Of a stretch of DNA of 64,000 nucleotides, positions 49,901 to 60,100 are shown piece after piece. Positions within the stretch are counted from its first letter, which is position 1. Every line of letters starts with the position of its first letter. The notes beneath the pieces were generated by a model. It had not been told where the DNA came from, did no database searches, and saw only the letters and a list, made by a program, of their open reading frames with translations. The stretch is from UBA6163 sp041753075 (GTDB lineage: Bacteria; Planctomycetota; Planctomycetia; Pirellulales; Pirellulaceae). The stretch covers positions 25,538-89,537 of the forward strand of contig JBGSVE010000036.1 in the NCBI GenBank assembly GCA_041753075.1. The letters are read 5' to 3'. A program made the position numbers and the translations under genes.

Positions 49901-52900
49901 TGACCAACGATGAAATCCTGTGGCTGCGAAACGCCGGCGATACTGCCTACAGGTGCCAGATCGATGATGCGAACTTCGCCATTGAATTGACCGGACCCAT
50001 TGTTAAGCCGAATAGCGATTGAATTGCGGTCGCCAATCAACACCGCAACGTCGGGTCCATTGCGTCGGTCAAAGTCCGCCGTCGCAATCGCCTGAGGATT
50101 TTCAAACCCAAGCGAATCGTTGAACACCGGGTATCGAGTGATCGCAAAATTGCTACCCAGAGGCTGAGTGTGAACGACGGTTTCATCCAAGACGGTTGCG
50201 ACACTGACCGTCTGTGAACCCAGTCCGGTAAACCGATAAATGCCGCGATCGTCGGTCGTTTCCGGTCGCTCGCCTGCACCGCCGGTAAGCATTCGATCAT
50301 TGTTGACGTCGAGAAAAACCGAGACACCGCGGCGCGGCACATCGATATCCTCATCGAACATTCCATTGCCGTTGACGTCATCAAAGATCCGCCCACTGAT
50401 CGACGAACCGTTCGCTTGGCCAGTACCCGAAACGGGTCGCAGCGCAAAGTCGCGGTTACCGATATTGCCCCCGGCAGGCAAGAAGAAATTAGCAGTAAAC
50501 GTCTGCGCCGCGCCCGGCGATGCTTGGGAAAATCCAGACGGCACCGTGATCGCAACTTTGTAGTCTCGGAACGACGGTACCGCGTCAAATTGATACCGTC
50601 CCTCCGCGTCAGTAGTGCGTTGTGCTTCGTCTTCATCAAAAATTCGGTTGCCGTTCGCATCAAGAAACACGCGGATACCACCAAGTCCAAGTTCTCCTTG
50701 ATCTGATACCCCATTCTCAACCAAATCATCAACAAAGACTCTGCCCGAAATGATCCCAACATCGGGCACCAAGCCATATTCAACTCCCGTCAGTCGGTCG
50801 CCTGCCTTGACGGTAAAACGCGCGCCCGCCTCGATCAATGGATTGGAAACAATGATGGTGCTGCCGGTGGTATTTGTGCTGTCGGCGACCAGATTCGTTG
50901 CCAACGTATTGAAGCTGATGACGCGACCGTCGGGCGAAATCACGGGATCAGTACTTGAACCATTTGCTTCGGTGCCATCGACGGCAACGCTCAGCCGTCG
51001 AATTTGTCTGGTATCACGATCAAACACGAACACATCTTCAACCCCGTTGTCGTCGTCATCGACCAAATTGGATGCCGCCGAAACAAACGTGACAAATCTC
51101 CCTTGGCCGCTGATTGCTGGTGAGTGACTTGGCCCGTTCGCTTCGCTGCCGTCAAAACCAAACGTGATTAAATCCATTTCACCAGCGCGATCAAAACCTT
51201 GAGGCGTTGGCGTGAACACGAAAATGTCCGCAAACCCATTGCCATCAATCGGCACCAGATTCGTTGCCTCGGACACGAACGCGACGCTCAAGCCGTCGTC
51301 GGTAAGCGACGGTGAATGGCTGGCACCATTGGCTTCGCTGCCGTCGAATCCGAACGATGCCATATCCAAAAACTGGGCCTTCACATCGTAGATAAAGACA
51401 TCGGAGACGCCGTTGAGGTCTAAATCCAAAAACACATCTGCCAACGGAATGAAAAAATTGCTCGCCAGCGAAGAGAACGCAATGACGTTACCGTTCGTGC
51501 TGATCGACGGCGTAATGCTCGGCCCCGGCTCGCCTTGGCCCTCCAGAACCAATGGCACCGCAAGTATTGTCAACTGGCGCTGGACATCGTAGATGAAAAT
51601 ATCAGTGATACTACCGTTTAGGTCGGCGCTACTCAGATTTGCTGCATTGGACTGAAACACAACGAAACGCCCGTCGCCGCTAATCATGGGCGCAAAGCTT
51701 GGGCCATCGGGTTCAAGAGAAAAAAAATCGTCGTTGCCGAGAATTCGGCGTGTGACTGCGCCCTGGCGGTCGTAGATAAAAACGTCTTGGACGCCGTTGT
51801 TGTCATCTGCGACGAGATTGTTGGCTGAAGAAACGAAAACGGTAAATCGTCCATCGTCGCTTGTTGAAGGTTCGCTGCTATTGCCGTTTGATTCCTCGCC
51901 ATTTATCCCGCGGCTGATCCGTTCCACCGTGCCGGTACGTCGATCTTCGAGGAAAATATCGGCGACATTATTATTGTCGTTCGCAACCAAGTTTCGAGCC
52001 GAAGACGAAAACGCGATCACGCTGGCGTTAAAGGTGGTCGAGATCGGACCATTGCTTTTGAAAACTTCGGCAATGGCGGGAGTCGAGAATTTAAAGTTTT
52101 CAGGTTCGACGATTCGCAGGTCATAAGATCGAGCGGCAAGGTTTTCAAAGCGAAACGATCCCGCCTCGTCGACTTCGGGCGTTGCCGGGTTGTCGCGCAA
52201 TACAACGCCGTCGATGCGAGCGCCTTCCGCAATTTGGGATCGCCCTTGCCGGACGAAAATCGGGGCGTCAGTAAAACCAGGCTCGTTACGATCGCGACGT
52301 TGATTTGCATTTAAATCAACATAGATCGCGCCCTCAAAATTGCCAGCAAAAGCCTCGACTGCACCGGCATCGGGACGCTGATCTCGCGGTGTGCCAACTT
52401 GGTCGGTGAAGTTGAAAAACAGCGAATTAAAATCGATCGCCGGATTGCCCGTCAACGGCGAATGGATCGGTGGCGCAAAACCGGTTCGCGTGAGCGGTGT
52501 GACAAACGTGGCACCAAACCGTTCCGGGCCAATGACGTTTTCAAGCGTCGTACGGCTCGATGTTGCCGGGATACTACGAACCGCCAACAACGAGTCAGTT
52601 AACCTGACCGACCCTTGTATTGATGGTGGTGCCGAACGCCGACTATCGATCACAGTGATCTGATTGGCAAAGAGTTGATTGACACCAGGGCTGTTGAAGA
52701 AGGGAACCGTCTCGCCTGTTTGGCGGTCGTGCACTAAAACATTAAGGAATGCAAACGGATCAAGATTAGGAGCATTGGAACCAAAATAAACGTAGCGACC
52801 ATCAGGACTGATGTCAGTCAAAAAACTATCACCCTCTCCCTGCTGCCCGCCACTGGTTACGCTGACGCGTTCTGTTGTTTTTGATAGGTTGTCATACACA

Positions 52901-55900
52901 AAAACATCAAATAGTGCGTTCGTGTCATCAGTGACAAGATTATCGGCATTCGACGAAAAAGCTACCAACTGGCCGTCGTCGCTTACCCTTGAAGTAAACG
53001 AAAATGAAAAATCTTCTATCGGCTCAAAAAGCGGGCGTTCAACCCTGTCAACCCGATTTGAATCGCGATCAATAAGTAGGATTTTGAAGTTCAGAAAATC
53101 ACTATCAAACTCAAATGATTCGGAGGCCAGATTGGTGGCAATTGTATTGATCGTGACAAACCGTCCGTCGGCACTGATCGAGTCCAGACCGCTGACGCCA
53201 TCGGCCTCTTGACCACTTTCGGAAACCGATACGCGTTCGATCGTTCGGGTAGTACGGTCAAATGCAAAAATATCCACCATTCCATTGTTATCGTCGGGAA
53301 CCAGATTTGAAGCCTCGGATTGGAAAAAGACGAATCGACCATCAGCACTAATTAGTACAATGGAAGATTCGTCACTGGGACCATTGGCCTGCTCCCCGGA
53401 ACTGCTGACGCTGACTCTTTCCGCCGTTCCCAAAAAGCTGTCGAAAACAAATACGTCGCTGAATCCATTGGTATCACCAGGAACAAAGGTATCGCTTGAC
53501 GACGCGAAAACGGAGAACCGAAAATCCGGAGTGGTCGTGCGCCCGAGCGGTGGTGGCGGGATGTCCGCTGGTTCTTCACCTCCGCCCTGGCCATCGGCGG
53601 TGCCGTTGAAGATCGCGCCTAAATCTCCGGTGTTGGATGAGAAGGTCGAATTATCGATATTCGGGGGGAAATCCGCGCTGGAATGCAATCCGCCGCCGCG
53701 ATTGTTGCTGAGTGTGCTACGCGTAACGTTGCCGAAGGTTGGTCCACAGTAAAATACACCGCCGCCAAAGTTCGCCTCGTTATCGGCAATCCATGATTCA
53801 GATATCGACAGATTGCCTTGCCACGCCGCGATTCCGCCGCCGCGAATCGGACTCGCGTCCGACGCTCCGAGTGCGACATTGCCACTTACGTTTGATTGAT
53901 TTAGCAAGACAGAGCCTGCTGATAAGATTCCGCCACCACCTTGATCCACAGGCGATACGCCGCCGGTCACCGTCACGCGGTTCAATTCAAGTGCTGCGCC
54001 CGGATGGACTTTGAAGACGCGGTCAAGTTGCTTGGCGTCGATCACAGTAAAGTCGTTTTGGTTGCCGAAGATGCTGATATTCCCCGTGATGTCAAAGTCG
54101 CCGGTTGACTCATTGGACCAGCCGGTTTGGTGGACTTGGGCACCGCAGAACAGCGCTGGATCAGGATCCGGGAATGTCGAGAACGGATCGGCGACCGGGT
54201 CGATGTCGATCGAGTAATTGCCAGTGTCGAGAATGATTGTCCTGAAATCCGGTGCAGCAGCATTGGCTTCGATGATCGCGTCGCGCAGCGACCTGCGACC
54301 TGGTACTGCGTTTCCGGGTGCATCGGACTCGACATCGACATAGATGAACGAATCGTCAATGACTTCGACATGAAAGGAGCCAACGACGCGCGCGTCGGTA
54401 ACATTGCGAAGTTCTGATTCGCTGGTCGGCATCGACTGCACTTCGCCGGCAACCGAAGAAATCACATAGTCACCGAAGTCGAAAGGGTCCCAGACGCCGC
54501 CGCTGCTGGCAAAACGATCTGAAAATACAAGTGCCCAATCCAATAATTGCCCTTCGTCGCCGCCGCCAGTATCCGTAATTTCGAGCGTCCAAGTGCCGTC
54601 CACAACATTGTTGATGAGACCGGCCAAAGGTTCAGCCGGTTGAAATTCACCGAGATAAGGTGCTGATCCTAAAGCGATCGGCGTCAAGGCAAAATCGCTG
54701 AACCGGGTGTTTGATATGTCGTCACCGCTGCTGCCCAGGTTGTTAAACAAAACAGCGCGCCCGCCTGTCGGTGACACCAACGTCAGATTCAAGTCGCCGA
54801 CATAGGTATGAGAGATATTTACAACGACCGAGATTGCCGTCGCGTCAATGGGCACATCGATCACGTCGATTGTGGACGTAGTCAGAACGTCGCGATTGTC
54901 AGGGATGAGAATCGTCGTGTTATTTAAGAAGGTAGTTTCGCTTCCGCCTCCGGAAACCGCACCTTCACCGGGAGCCAGCACAACGTAGGTTGCCGTGACC
55001 GAGGTTCCGTCTTCGGATCGTTGCGGCGTCGAGTCCGGATCGAGCGTTACGGGCAAGCGAGTTGCCGGTCCCCATTGTCGGTCGACAACGAAATCGCCGT
55101 CGGAGATTGAATCAACATCAATTCCGGCGCGATGAAAGTAGGTCACGGTGAATTTGTTATCCGTCCCACCGGCAGCATCGATGTCTGCCGCCACGAACGA
55201 GGTAACGATTGGCGCAAATACGTTAGCGTTGATGGCCGCACCCGCGTTGAGTCGGCCGCCGGTGGCAACCAGATCGGTCAACGAATCAAACTTGTCGACG
55301 GTCGACAAGATTGCGGCGCGAACTTCGGCGACAGATGCCGTTGGTAACGCGGACCAAATCAGCGCCGCGGTGCCGGCGACATGCGGAACCGCCATGCTGG
55401 TGCCGTTGGCCGTGCCAAAACTACCATCGCGCAGTGTGCTGAGAATACCCACGCCCGGTGCGACGAGATCAACCGATTTCATGCCAAAATTCGAGAAGTT
55501 GGCCAGACGATTGTCGCTTGTCGACGCGGCGACTGAAATCACGTTCGGCAAGTCATAGCCAGCCGGGAAAAATTCGGTCAGATCGTTGTTGACGCCTTCG
55601 CCAAACAGATTGCCATTGCCCGCCGCCGCCACAAACAGAACGCCCGCGTCACCCAGGTCGGAAATCGCGGCTTCCAACGCTAATTCACGACCTCCGGTTT
55701 GCCCCCAACTGTTATTCAAGACGCGAATGTAGGCACCTTCGGTCGTTTCGCCATCGCCGTTGATGTTCAACCGATTGCGCATCATGGTCGCGTAGTTGAC
55801 TGCGCGAATCGCCGCCCCCGCGTCGCTGACATTGTTGTTGTCTAAGATGCGCAGCGACATGATCGACACTTGCCAATTCAGTCCCACGGTGCCGAATCCG

Positions 55901-56904
55901 TTGTTTCCGATAGCGCCCAAGGTGCCCGCAACGTGGGTGCCGTGGCCGAGCACATCCGATGGATTGTTGCGCTCCAACGTGTCATTGGCACCAGTGCGAA
56001 AATTGACGCCGAACAAGTCATCGAAGAATTCGTTGTCATCGTTATCTTGGCCATCGGCCCAACGCGGATCACGCAGCAAATCAATCGCGTCGATGTACCC
56101 GTTGCGATTGATGTCAGTGACCAGTCCCGCGTTTGGACCGGTCAAGAAGTCCGCGGTCGAAAATTCAAACGGTGCCTGCTGGCCAACCGTTACATTGTTC
56201 AGATCATAAAACGTAATCAACCCATCGTCATCGATATCCACCAACGCGTCGCGGATCGCTTGTGGTATTTCGCCTTGGTTTAACCAGATGTTCAAATACA
56301 AATCAGGATGCGTAGGATCGACACCTGAATCGACGACGCCTACGACAGTCGATAGACTGCCGCGAGTGACATCCCAAGCGGTGGACGCATTCACCGCGTC
56401 CAAGCCGATCAATTGGCGGCCAAGAAAATTGTCTTCATTCGGTTCGGTCGTTTGACCATAGATCGAAGAGTTCAAACTGTGCGCCGCAACGTTCGGATTG
56501 TTGGCCAACGATGCTTCGATTGACGATTGCGACATGCCGCTGATTCTGACCAACGCGTGCCCCGGAGATCCTAGCCCACTGATGACCGTGGCGTCGATTT
56601 CGGTCGAGTCGATAAACTGGTCAATGGATTGCAGTTGGCGGGTTAGACTGATGGCGTCGTCAGTCAATTGAACAAGCCATTCGCCGACGGCCAATTCGCG
56701 TGGACCGACGAATGCATCGGCATAGTTTCGGTCGATTTGGTCGAGTGATTCGATGGCGACGCGGGGGACGTCATCGAATGAGGCAAACCAGCCGACGCGA
56801 TCCGGTGAGCCGGTGCGTCCTAGTTCGGCGGCCATGAGTTGTCGCTTCTCCAGCGTCTCAAAACTCAAACGGTTCGATGTTCGGATGCGAGGTAAGTTTG
56901 GCAT
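46963..56904 (-). CDS. Giant LEPR-XLL subtilisin-like protease (S8) with many extracellular domains
   Basis: 3,313 residues. LEPR-XLL-type motif FETLEKRQLMAAE at residues 15-27. Peptidase S8 triad: Asp192 (VVGVVDSGVDPTHPDL), His321 (GHGTHVAGT) and Ser503 (NGTSMAVPHVAGT), with the oxyanion Asn in AAAGNGN. Asp and His are 129 residues apart because of an insertion holding two EF-hand-like loops (DIDDDGLITFYD, DINRNGYIDAID). Then: P-domain (about 655-795); beta-helix introduced by SLRDAIIEANA (about 872-1095); PD40-like repeats (about 1125-1390 and 1618-2025); SdrD-B-like domains (about 1520, 2050, 2165); FG-GAP repeats (about 2265-2608); cadherin-like domains (about 2678-3005); dockerin-like segment (about 3115-3205, DVTGNGRVDTSDALAIV). 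It probably acts as a calcium-dependent secreted or surface protease; the substrate is unknown. Only two cysteines were noticed. Divergent from the kinase-TPR gene. Confidence 0.95.
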   Translation of the reverse strand: MPNLPRIRTSNRLSFETLEKRQLMAAELGRTGSPDRVGWFASFDDVPRVAIESLDQIDRNYADAFVGPRELAVGEWLVQLTDDAISLTRQLQSIDQFIDSTEIDATVISGLGSPGHALVRISGMSQSSIEASLANNPNVAAHSLNSSIYGQTTEPNEDNFLGRQLIGLDAVNASTAWDVTRGSLSTVVGVVDSGVDPTHPDLYLNIWLNQGEIPQAIRDALVDIDDDGLITFYDLNNVTVGQQAPFEFSTADFLTGPNAGLVTDINRNGYIDAIDLLRDPRWADGQDNDDNEFFDDLFGVNFRTGANDTLERNNPSDVLGHGTHVAGTLGAIGNNGFGTVGLNWQVSIMSLRILDNNNVSDAGAAIRAVNYATMMRNRLNINGDGETTEGAYIRVLNNSWGQTGGRELALEAAISDLGDAGVLFVAAAGNGNLFGEGVNNDLTEFFPAGYDLPNVISVAASTSDNRLANFSNFGMKSVDLVAPGVGILSTLRDGSFGTANGTSMAVPHVAGTAALIWSALPTASVAEVRAAILSTVDKFDSLTDLVATGGRLNAGAAINANVFAPIVTSFVAADIDAAGGTDNKFTVTYFHRAGIDVDSISDGDFVVDRQWGPATRLPVTLDPDSTPQRSEDGTSVTATYVVLAPGEGAVSGGGSETTFLNNTTILIPDNRDVLTTSTIDVIDVPIDATAISVVVNISHTYVGDLNLTLVSPTGGRAVLFNNLGSSGDDISNTRFSDFALTPIALGSAPYLGEFQPAEPLAGLINNVVDGTWTLEITDTGGGDEGQLLDWALVFSDRFASSGGVWDPFDFGDYVISSVAGEVQSMPTSESELRNVTDARVVGSFHVEVIDDSFIYVDVESDAPGNAVPGRRSLRDAIIEANAAAPDFRTIILDTGNYSIDIDPVADPFSTFPDPDPALFCGAQVHQTGWSNESTGDFDITGNISIFGNQNDFTVIDAKQLDRVFKVHPGAALELNRVTVTGGVSPVDQGGGGILSAGSVLLNQSNVSGNVALGASDASPIRGGGIAAWQGNLSISESWIADNEANFGGGVFYCGPTFGNVTRSTLSNNRGGGLHSSADFPPNIDNSTFSSNTGDLGAIFNGTADGQGGGEEPADIPPPPLGRTTTPDFRFSVFASSSDTFVPGDTNGFSDVFVFDSFLGTAERVSVSSSGEQANGPSDESSIVLISADGRFVFFQSEASNLVPDDNNGMVDIFAFDRTTRTIERVSVSESGQEADGVSGLDSISADGRFVTINTIATNLASESFEFDSDFLNFKILLIDRDSNRVDRVERPLFEPIEDFSFSFTSRVSDDGQLVAFSSNADNLVTDDTNALFDVFVYDNLSKTTERVSVTSGGQQGEGDSFLTDISPDGRYVYFGSNAPNLDPFAFLNVLVHDRQTGETVPFFNSPGVNQLFANQITVIDSRRSAPPSIQGSVRLTDSLLAVRSIPATSSRTTLENVIGPERFGATFVTPLTRTGFAPPIHSPLTGNPAIDFNSLFFNFTDQVGTPRDQRPDAGAVEAFAGNFEGAIYVDLNANQRRDRNEPGFTDAPIFVRQGRSQIAEGARIDGVVLRDNPATPEVDEAGSFRFENLAARSYDLRIVEPENFKFSTPAIAEVFKSNGPISTTFNASVIAFSSSARNLVANDNNNVADIFLEDRRTGTVERISRGINGEESNGNSSEPSTSDDGRFTVFVSSANNLVADDNNGVQDVFIYDRQGAVTRRILGNDDFFSLEPDGPSFAPMISGDGRFVVFQSNAANLSSADLNGSITDIFIYDVQRQLTILAVPLVLEGQGEPGPSITPSISTNGNVIAFSSLASNFFIPLADVFLDLDLNGVSDVFIYDVKAQFLDMASFGFDGSEANGASHSPSLTDDGLSVAFVSEATNLVPIDGNGFADIFVFTPTPQGFDRAGEMDLITFGFDGSEANGPSHSPAISGQGRFVTFVSAASNLVDDDDNGVEDVFVFDRDTRQIRRLSVAVDGTEANGSSTDPVISPDGRVISFNTLATNLVADSTNTTGSTIIVSNPLIEAGARFTVKAGDRLTGVEYGLVPDVGIISGRVFVDDLVENGVSDQGELGLGGIRVFLDANGNRIFDEDEAQRTTDAEGRYQFDAVPSFRDYKVAITVPSGFSQASPGAAQTFTANFFLPAGGNIGNRDFALRPVSGTGQANGSSISGRIFDDVNGNGMFDEDIDVPRRGVSVFLDVNNDRMLTGGAGERPETTDDRGIYRFTGLGSQTVSVATVLDETVVHTQPLGSNFAITRYPVFNDSLGFENPQAIATADFDRRNGPDVAVLIGDRNSIAIRLNNGSGQFNGEVRIIDLAPVGSIAGVSQPQDFIVGQFNGDGSGVDIAVVGLASNNVLVLLDYDPTTNRFASRISVPVGVNPFDITIGDFNNDDSPDLAVVNRGIVRIVPGSQPPRFIKDNDESFNILINDGSGRFTAGAAIPVPGDNPNSIVAADFSGDGVDDIVILHPTPSRADSPFGDVALFVNNGTGTLTHDGQYYPVQGNPIELVVGDFNGDLRPDLAVSNAGTNSITILSSTAAGGLQVEPALVGTTTAVDRMSVGDIDGDGDLDIVASRVNSRELAIFRNTSVVGGAITFQPLEGIGLANATSLSRSPVVLANFDNDTSGPGNTGTLDIVAIPQRIATNQSVTEINVLANTLVNGSHRIVLTGTNAIVGLDFMTQSTPVAPVAIAEDSGPQSISFSVVEQGRSIGPTPRFTVISSNTSIIASGQVVHVSAAASAQLQFSTVLNANTQNTDPVIMTVQIIDAGADGVNDTADDITLTRRLTVTVAPVNDPPAFTVPASTSVARTAGAQSIAGFVTNISPGGANDEATQTLDAFAIVTDASFFTTAPQIDATGRLTFVPSPAKSGSVNVEVSLADNGGLASNGLNRTTKTFAINVLPVNTAPTFTLGANTVVNADDGAQTRPNFAAGFMSGGGPDDAGQLVSDYVIAVDQAGLFAVLPDISNSGQLTFTPSPTAAGVATVTVRVRDNGGALNGGSDLSIAQTFTITIEPGAALARAIVLQGEGETVEMISLGAAALARVDMIDIRGTGNNQAILNSSIIAASTPNRLLTAIANAGDAITFDAGWVYNRNEVTDGQFRRIFVNGLATAAITGPLDWTNPIDRFDVTGNGRVDTSDALAIVNAVARSRNVTLEDQAVTPIPRTRIIGPGNVLANATLVEPSAFRFYDVSGDNRAVLNEALSVINEIARRRRTGASGEGESSIAAPSIASPSVQSPPPTAVRSGISTEEFTDSEFNVTALDSSAGNIIGDTQSVKNSPAIEIPLDDQIASPSNVKASSELHDTIFRSIENWLV
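49080..50110 (-). repeat. Seven FG-GAP/VCBS-like repeats in the subtilase
   Basis: Seven units have the core D-F-N-G-D-x-x-x-D-L/I-A-V: DFDRRNGPDVAVL, QFNGDGSGVDIAVV, DFNNDDSPDLAVV, DFSGDGVDDIVIL, DFNGDLRPDLAVS, DIDGDGDLDIVAS and NFDNDTS...LDIVAI. Seven blades would make a complete integrin-alpha-like propeller, with a calcium loop in most blades. Confidence 0.8.
50830..53530 (-). repeat. PD40-like propeller repeats in the subtilase
   Basis: About eleven to twelve units carry the pattern DGRFVxFxSxAxNLVxxD followed by N-x-x-x-D-V/I-F-V/I-x-D. They come in two blocks split by an SdrD-B-like domain at about 52100-52345. Examples are FVFFQSEASNLVPDDNNG and FTVFVSSANNLVADDNNG. They resemble TolB/WD40-like (PD40) blades. 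The acidic D-D-N-N-G turns suggest calcium binding (inference). Confidence 0.75.
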
Positions 56905-57114
56905 AGTAGCGCTCGAAAAATAGCTAGGCGTTATGCAAATGCGACAAAGTGCGTTTACAATTAAAAACTATTACCCGGGAATTTTGGGAATATCCGAGTT
57001 GTTTTGAATGGGGATTATCCTAATGCTTACAAGCACCAGTTTCCATCGTCTGCGAGATATGGGTAAAATTTTTAGCGTCGGGTCTGCCACCGTCGATAAC
57101 GGGATAAGCAAGCG
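56905..57114. promoter_or_regulatory. Divergent upstream region of subtilase and kinase-TPR genes
   Basis: This 210-bp AT-richer gap contains the start regions of both genes. I see no convincing promoter boxes or operator dyad. A TAAAAT at about 57065 could be a -10 for the kinase gene, but no matching -35 stands out. Confidence 0.35.
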
Positions 57115-60100
57115 GTGAGTCAAATACCGGATTTCAACCAAGCAGACCCCATCGAAACGATCGATCCTTACGCGACGGGTGATTTGGTCGATGGCGGAGT
57201 CGGGCCCATCGAAACTGCAATCCAAAACTCGGTTCCGTCGTCGGCCAAGGGAACGGACACCTTTGCTCCGGAAGATCAGCAACGGTTGGTCGAAATTTGT
57301 CAGCGGTTTCGCGACGCCTGGGACGCCGGTCCGGAACCGCAAGTGCTGGCCTTTTTGCCGCGTGGTGACGATCGCAGTTTGCGTGAGTATTTAGCGGTTC
57401 AATTGGTGATGATTGATGTCGAGAAGCGGGCGGAATTATCGCGACCGCTGGCGACTGATGCCTACCTTTCGCAATTGCCCGAATGCCGCGTCGCGATCCA
57501 GTCGGCGTTGACCCGTCGCTACGAAACGGGCCCGCGAAGCCGAGTCAGCGGTACCAATCCCGTTTCCGGTGTGGCTCAAGCGTCAAACGCGGTGGGCCAT
57601 GGCAAGAAGCCTGAGTTGGAATGGATCATCGACGCCGAGGATGCCCAATCGCTTCGCTATCATCCAGTAAAAATGCACGCGCGAGGCGGTTTGGGCGCGG
57701 TGTTTCGCGCCAAGGACCGCGAACTCGGACGCACCGTTGCGCTGAAACGCATGTTGCCCGAAGTGGCTCGCAGCGCCGCGTGCAAGCAGCGATTCATCTT
57801 CGAGGCCGAAGTCACCGGCTCACTTGAACATCCGGGGATCGTGCCGGTTTATGGATTAGGAAGTTACGGCAACGGCCAACCATACTACGCAATGCGATTC
57901 ATTCGCGGCAACAGTTTCAAGTCCGAGATCGTTGACTTTTATGAAACCAATCCCAGCCCCGCCAAAGCGTTTTTCGATGGTCGTGACTTTCGGCAATGGC
58001 TGCGTCGGCTGATCGATTGTTGCGACGCCATGCAATATGCCCATGAACACGGCGTACTGCATCGTGACTTAAAACCGGACAACATCATGCTTGGGCGACA
58101 CGGCGAAACGCTTGTCGTTGATTGGGGGTTGGCAAAAGTTCGTGAGCCACTGGCGAGCACTGATTCGGGTCTGAGTGTAGCTGAAACGACGGTTCACAGC
58201 TCGTCAAACGCACTGCACACGAGTCAGGGAATGACGCTTGGCACACCGATGTACATGAGTCCCGAGCAGGCCAAGGGGTTGCACAACGAGCTGACGCCGG
58301 CATCCGATGTTTATAGCCTTGGTGCGATCCTGTTTAACATTGCCTCGGGCCAGTATCCGATCCAGGGCAAACGGGGACGCGAGGTGCTGCAGAATGTGAT
58401 TGGCGGCCAAGTCCGTGACCTATGCGATGTAATGCCCACCGCGCCGCGAGCGATCGCTTCGATATGTCGCAAAGCGATGGCCTATTCACCCACAGATCGC
58501 TATGCCACCGCCACCGCAATGGCCGAAGATATCGATCGCTGGATGAACGACGAATTGCCAATCGCGCATACAAATCGTGAATTGGCGTTTGAAAAAGCCG
58601 GTCGCTTGATTCGTCGTTACCGCAGTTGGACGATCGCGACCGCCGTGGCGCTAGTCGCGATCACGTTGATCTCGTTGCTGTCCGCCGTAATGATCCAACG
58701 TGCCAAGCGAAACGAAGAGATCGCCAAGCTTCGGGCACAACAATTTAAATCCGAAGCGGTTGCGCGGTATCGCGATTCACGCCAAGCGATCGACACCTGG
58801 CTGGTTCAAAGTAGCGACTCGCTGCAATACCTGCCCGCGACCCAATCGATTCGACGACGTTTGCTCAAGATCGCCTCCGAGGATTATGCAAAGCTCGCCA
58901 AGTCGGTCAGCGACGATCCGGAATTGGAACTGGAGCGCGGTCGCGCGCTCGCGCGGTTGGGCGACTTGACACAACTGCAAGGCGATCACGATGCGGCGCG
59001 AGCGGAATACGACGAAGCGATCAAACTGTTCAATCTGCACCTGGATGATGCCTCGCGCCGTCAGCAGTCCGACTCACTAAACAATCGCTACGTCGCGGAA
59101 TTGGGTTCCGCAAGAGCGCGAATCGCACTCGCGTTCGCCAACCAGGATCGCCTCGAAGAAGCCGAGGCCGAATTCAAACAAGCGATCGACTTGTTGGATG
59201 ATCTTGCCGCTGGCGAAGACGACTCAGCCGATGATGCGAAGCGTTATTTGGCCAGCACGCTTGTCAATTCCGCCGAGCTCGAGATCCTGCGTGGCAATTT
59301 CGCGATCGCCGAAGCAAGGCTTGAATCATCGCAGCAAACGATCGAAAAACTTGGCGCTCGAATCTTGCCAAACGACCAATTGGTGATGGCCCAGGCAGAC
59401 GAATTGAGCGGACGCTTGGTTGCCGATCTTGGCGACCACATTCGTGCGATTGAACTGTTTGGTTCCGCAGCAACGCGCGTTGAACCACTGGCGGAGCGTT
59501 TTCCCGATGTGCCTGATTATCTGGATGCGATCGCGTCACTGAGGATTTCACAAGCGTCCAGTTACCGCGCACGTGGTCTGCTCGCCGAAGGACAAGCCGC
59601 GCTGGCCGAAGCAGCCAAGCACTATCGCGCCCTGTGCAGCTCGCTGCCCGATGTGCCGATGTTTCGCGAAAGTTTGATACTCTCATTAACGGACTCGGCG
59701 CTCGCATCAATTGACATCGACCGTTTTGACGACGCGAAACCGATATTGCAGGAAGCAGCGACGCGTGCCAAGGATTTAGTGGATTCGTTTCCGACTACAC
59801 CGAATTACCAAGGCCACCTCGCGGCGATCCGCGATGCCCAAGGTCAAACGGCGTTGGCAATGGGTGATTTCGACAGCGCCCAAACGTATCTGGCCGACTG
59901 CATCACGATTTACCAGCGGTTAACCGACGACTATCTGGATCAACTCGAGTATTCCCAGCGATTGGCAATTGCCCAGAGCCATTATTCCCAGGTGCTTGCC
60001 GAGATTGCCAATCGTTCCACCGGAGCTCAGCGCGACGATGCGATTGGTCAAGCGACGCAGGGTTTTTTGGCCGCCGCAGAAACGCTTCAGACGCTTGTCG

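Noticed and set aside
48790..50022. Plus-strand open frame of 410 codons
   Set aside because: Antisense to the FG-GAP and cadherin-like part of the subtilase; the Asp/Arg-rich mirror sequence results from the repeats on the other strand.
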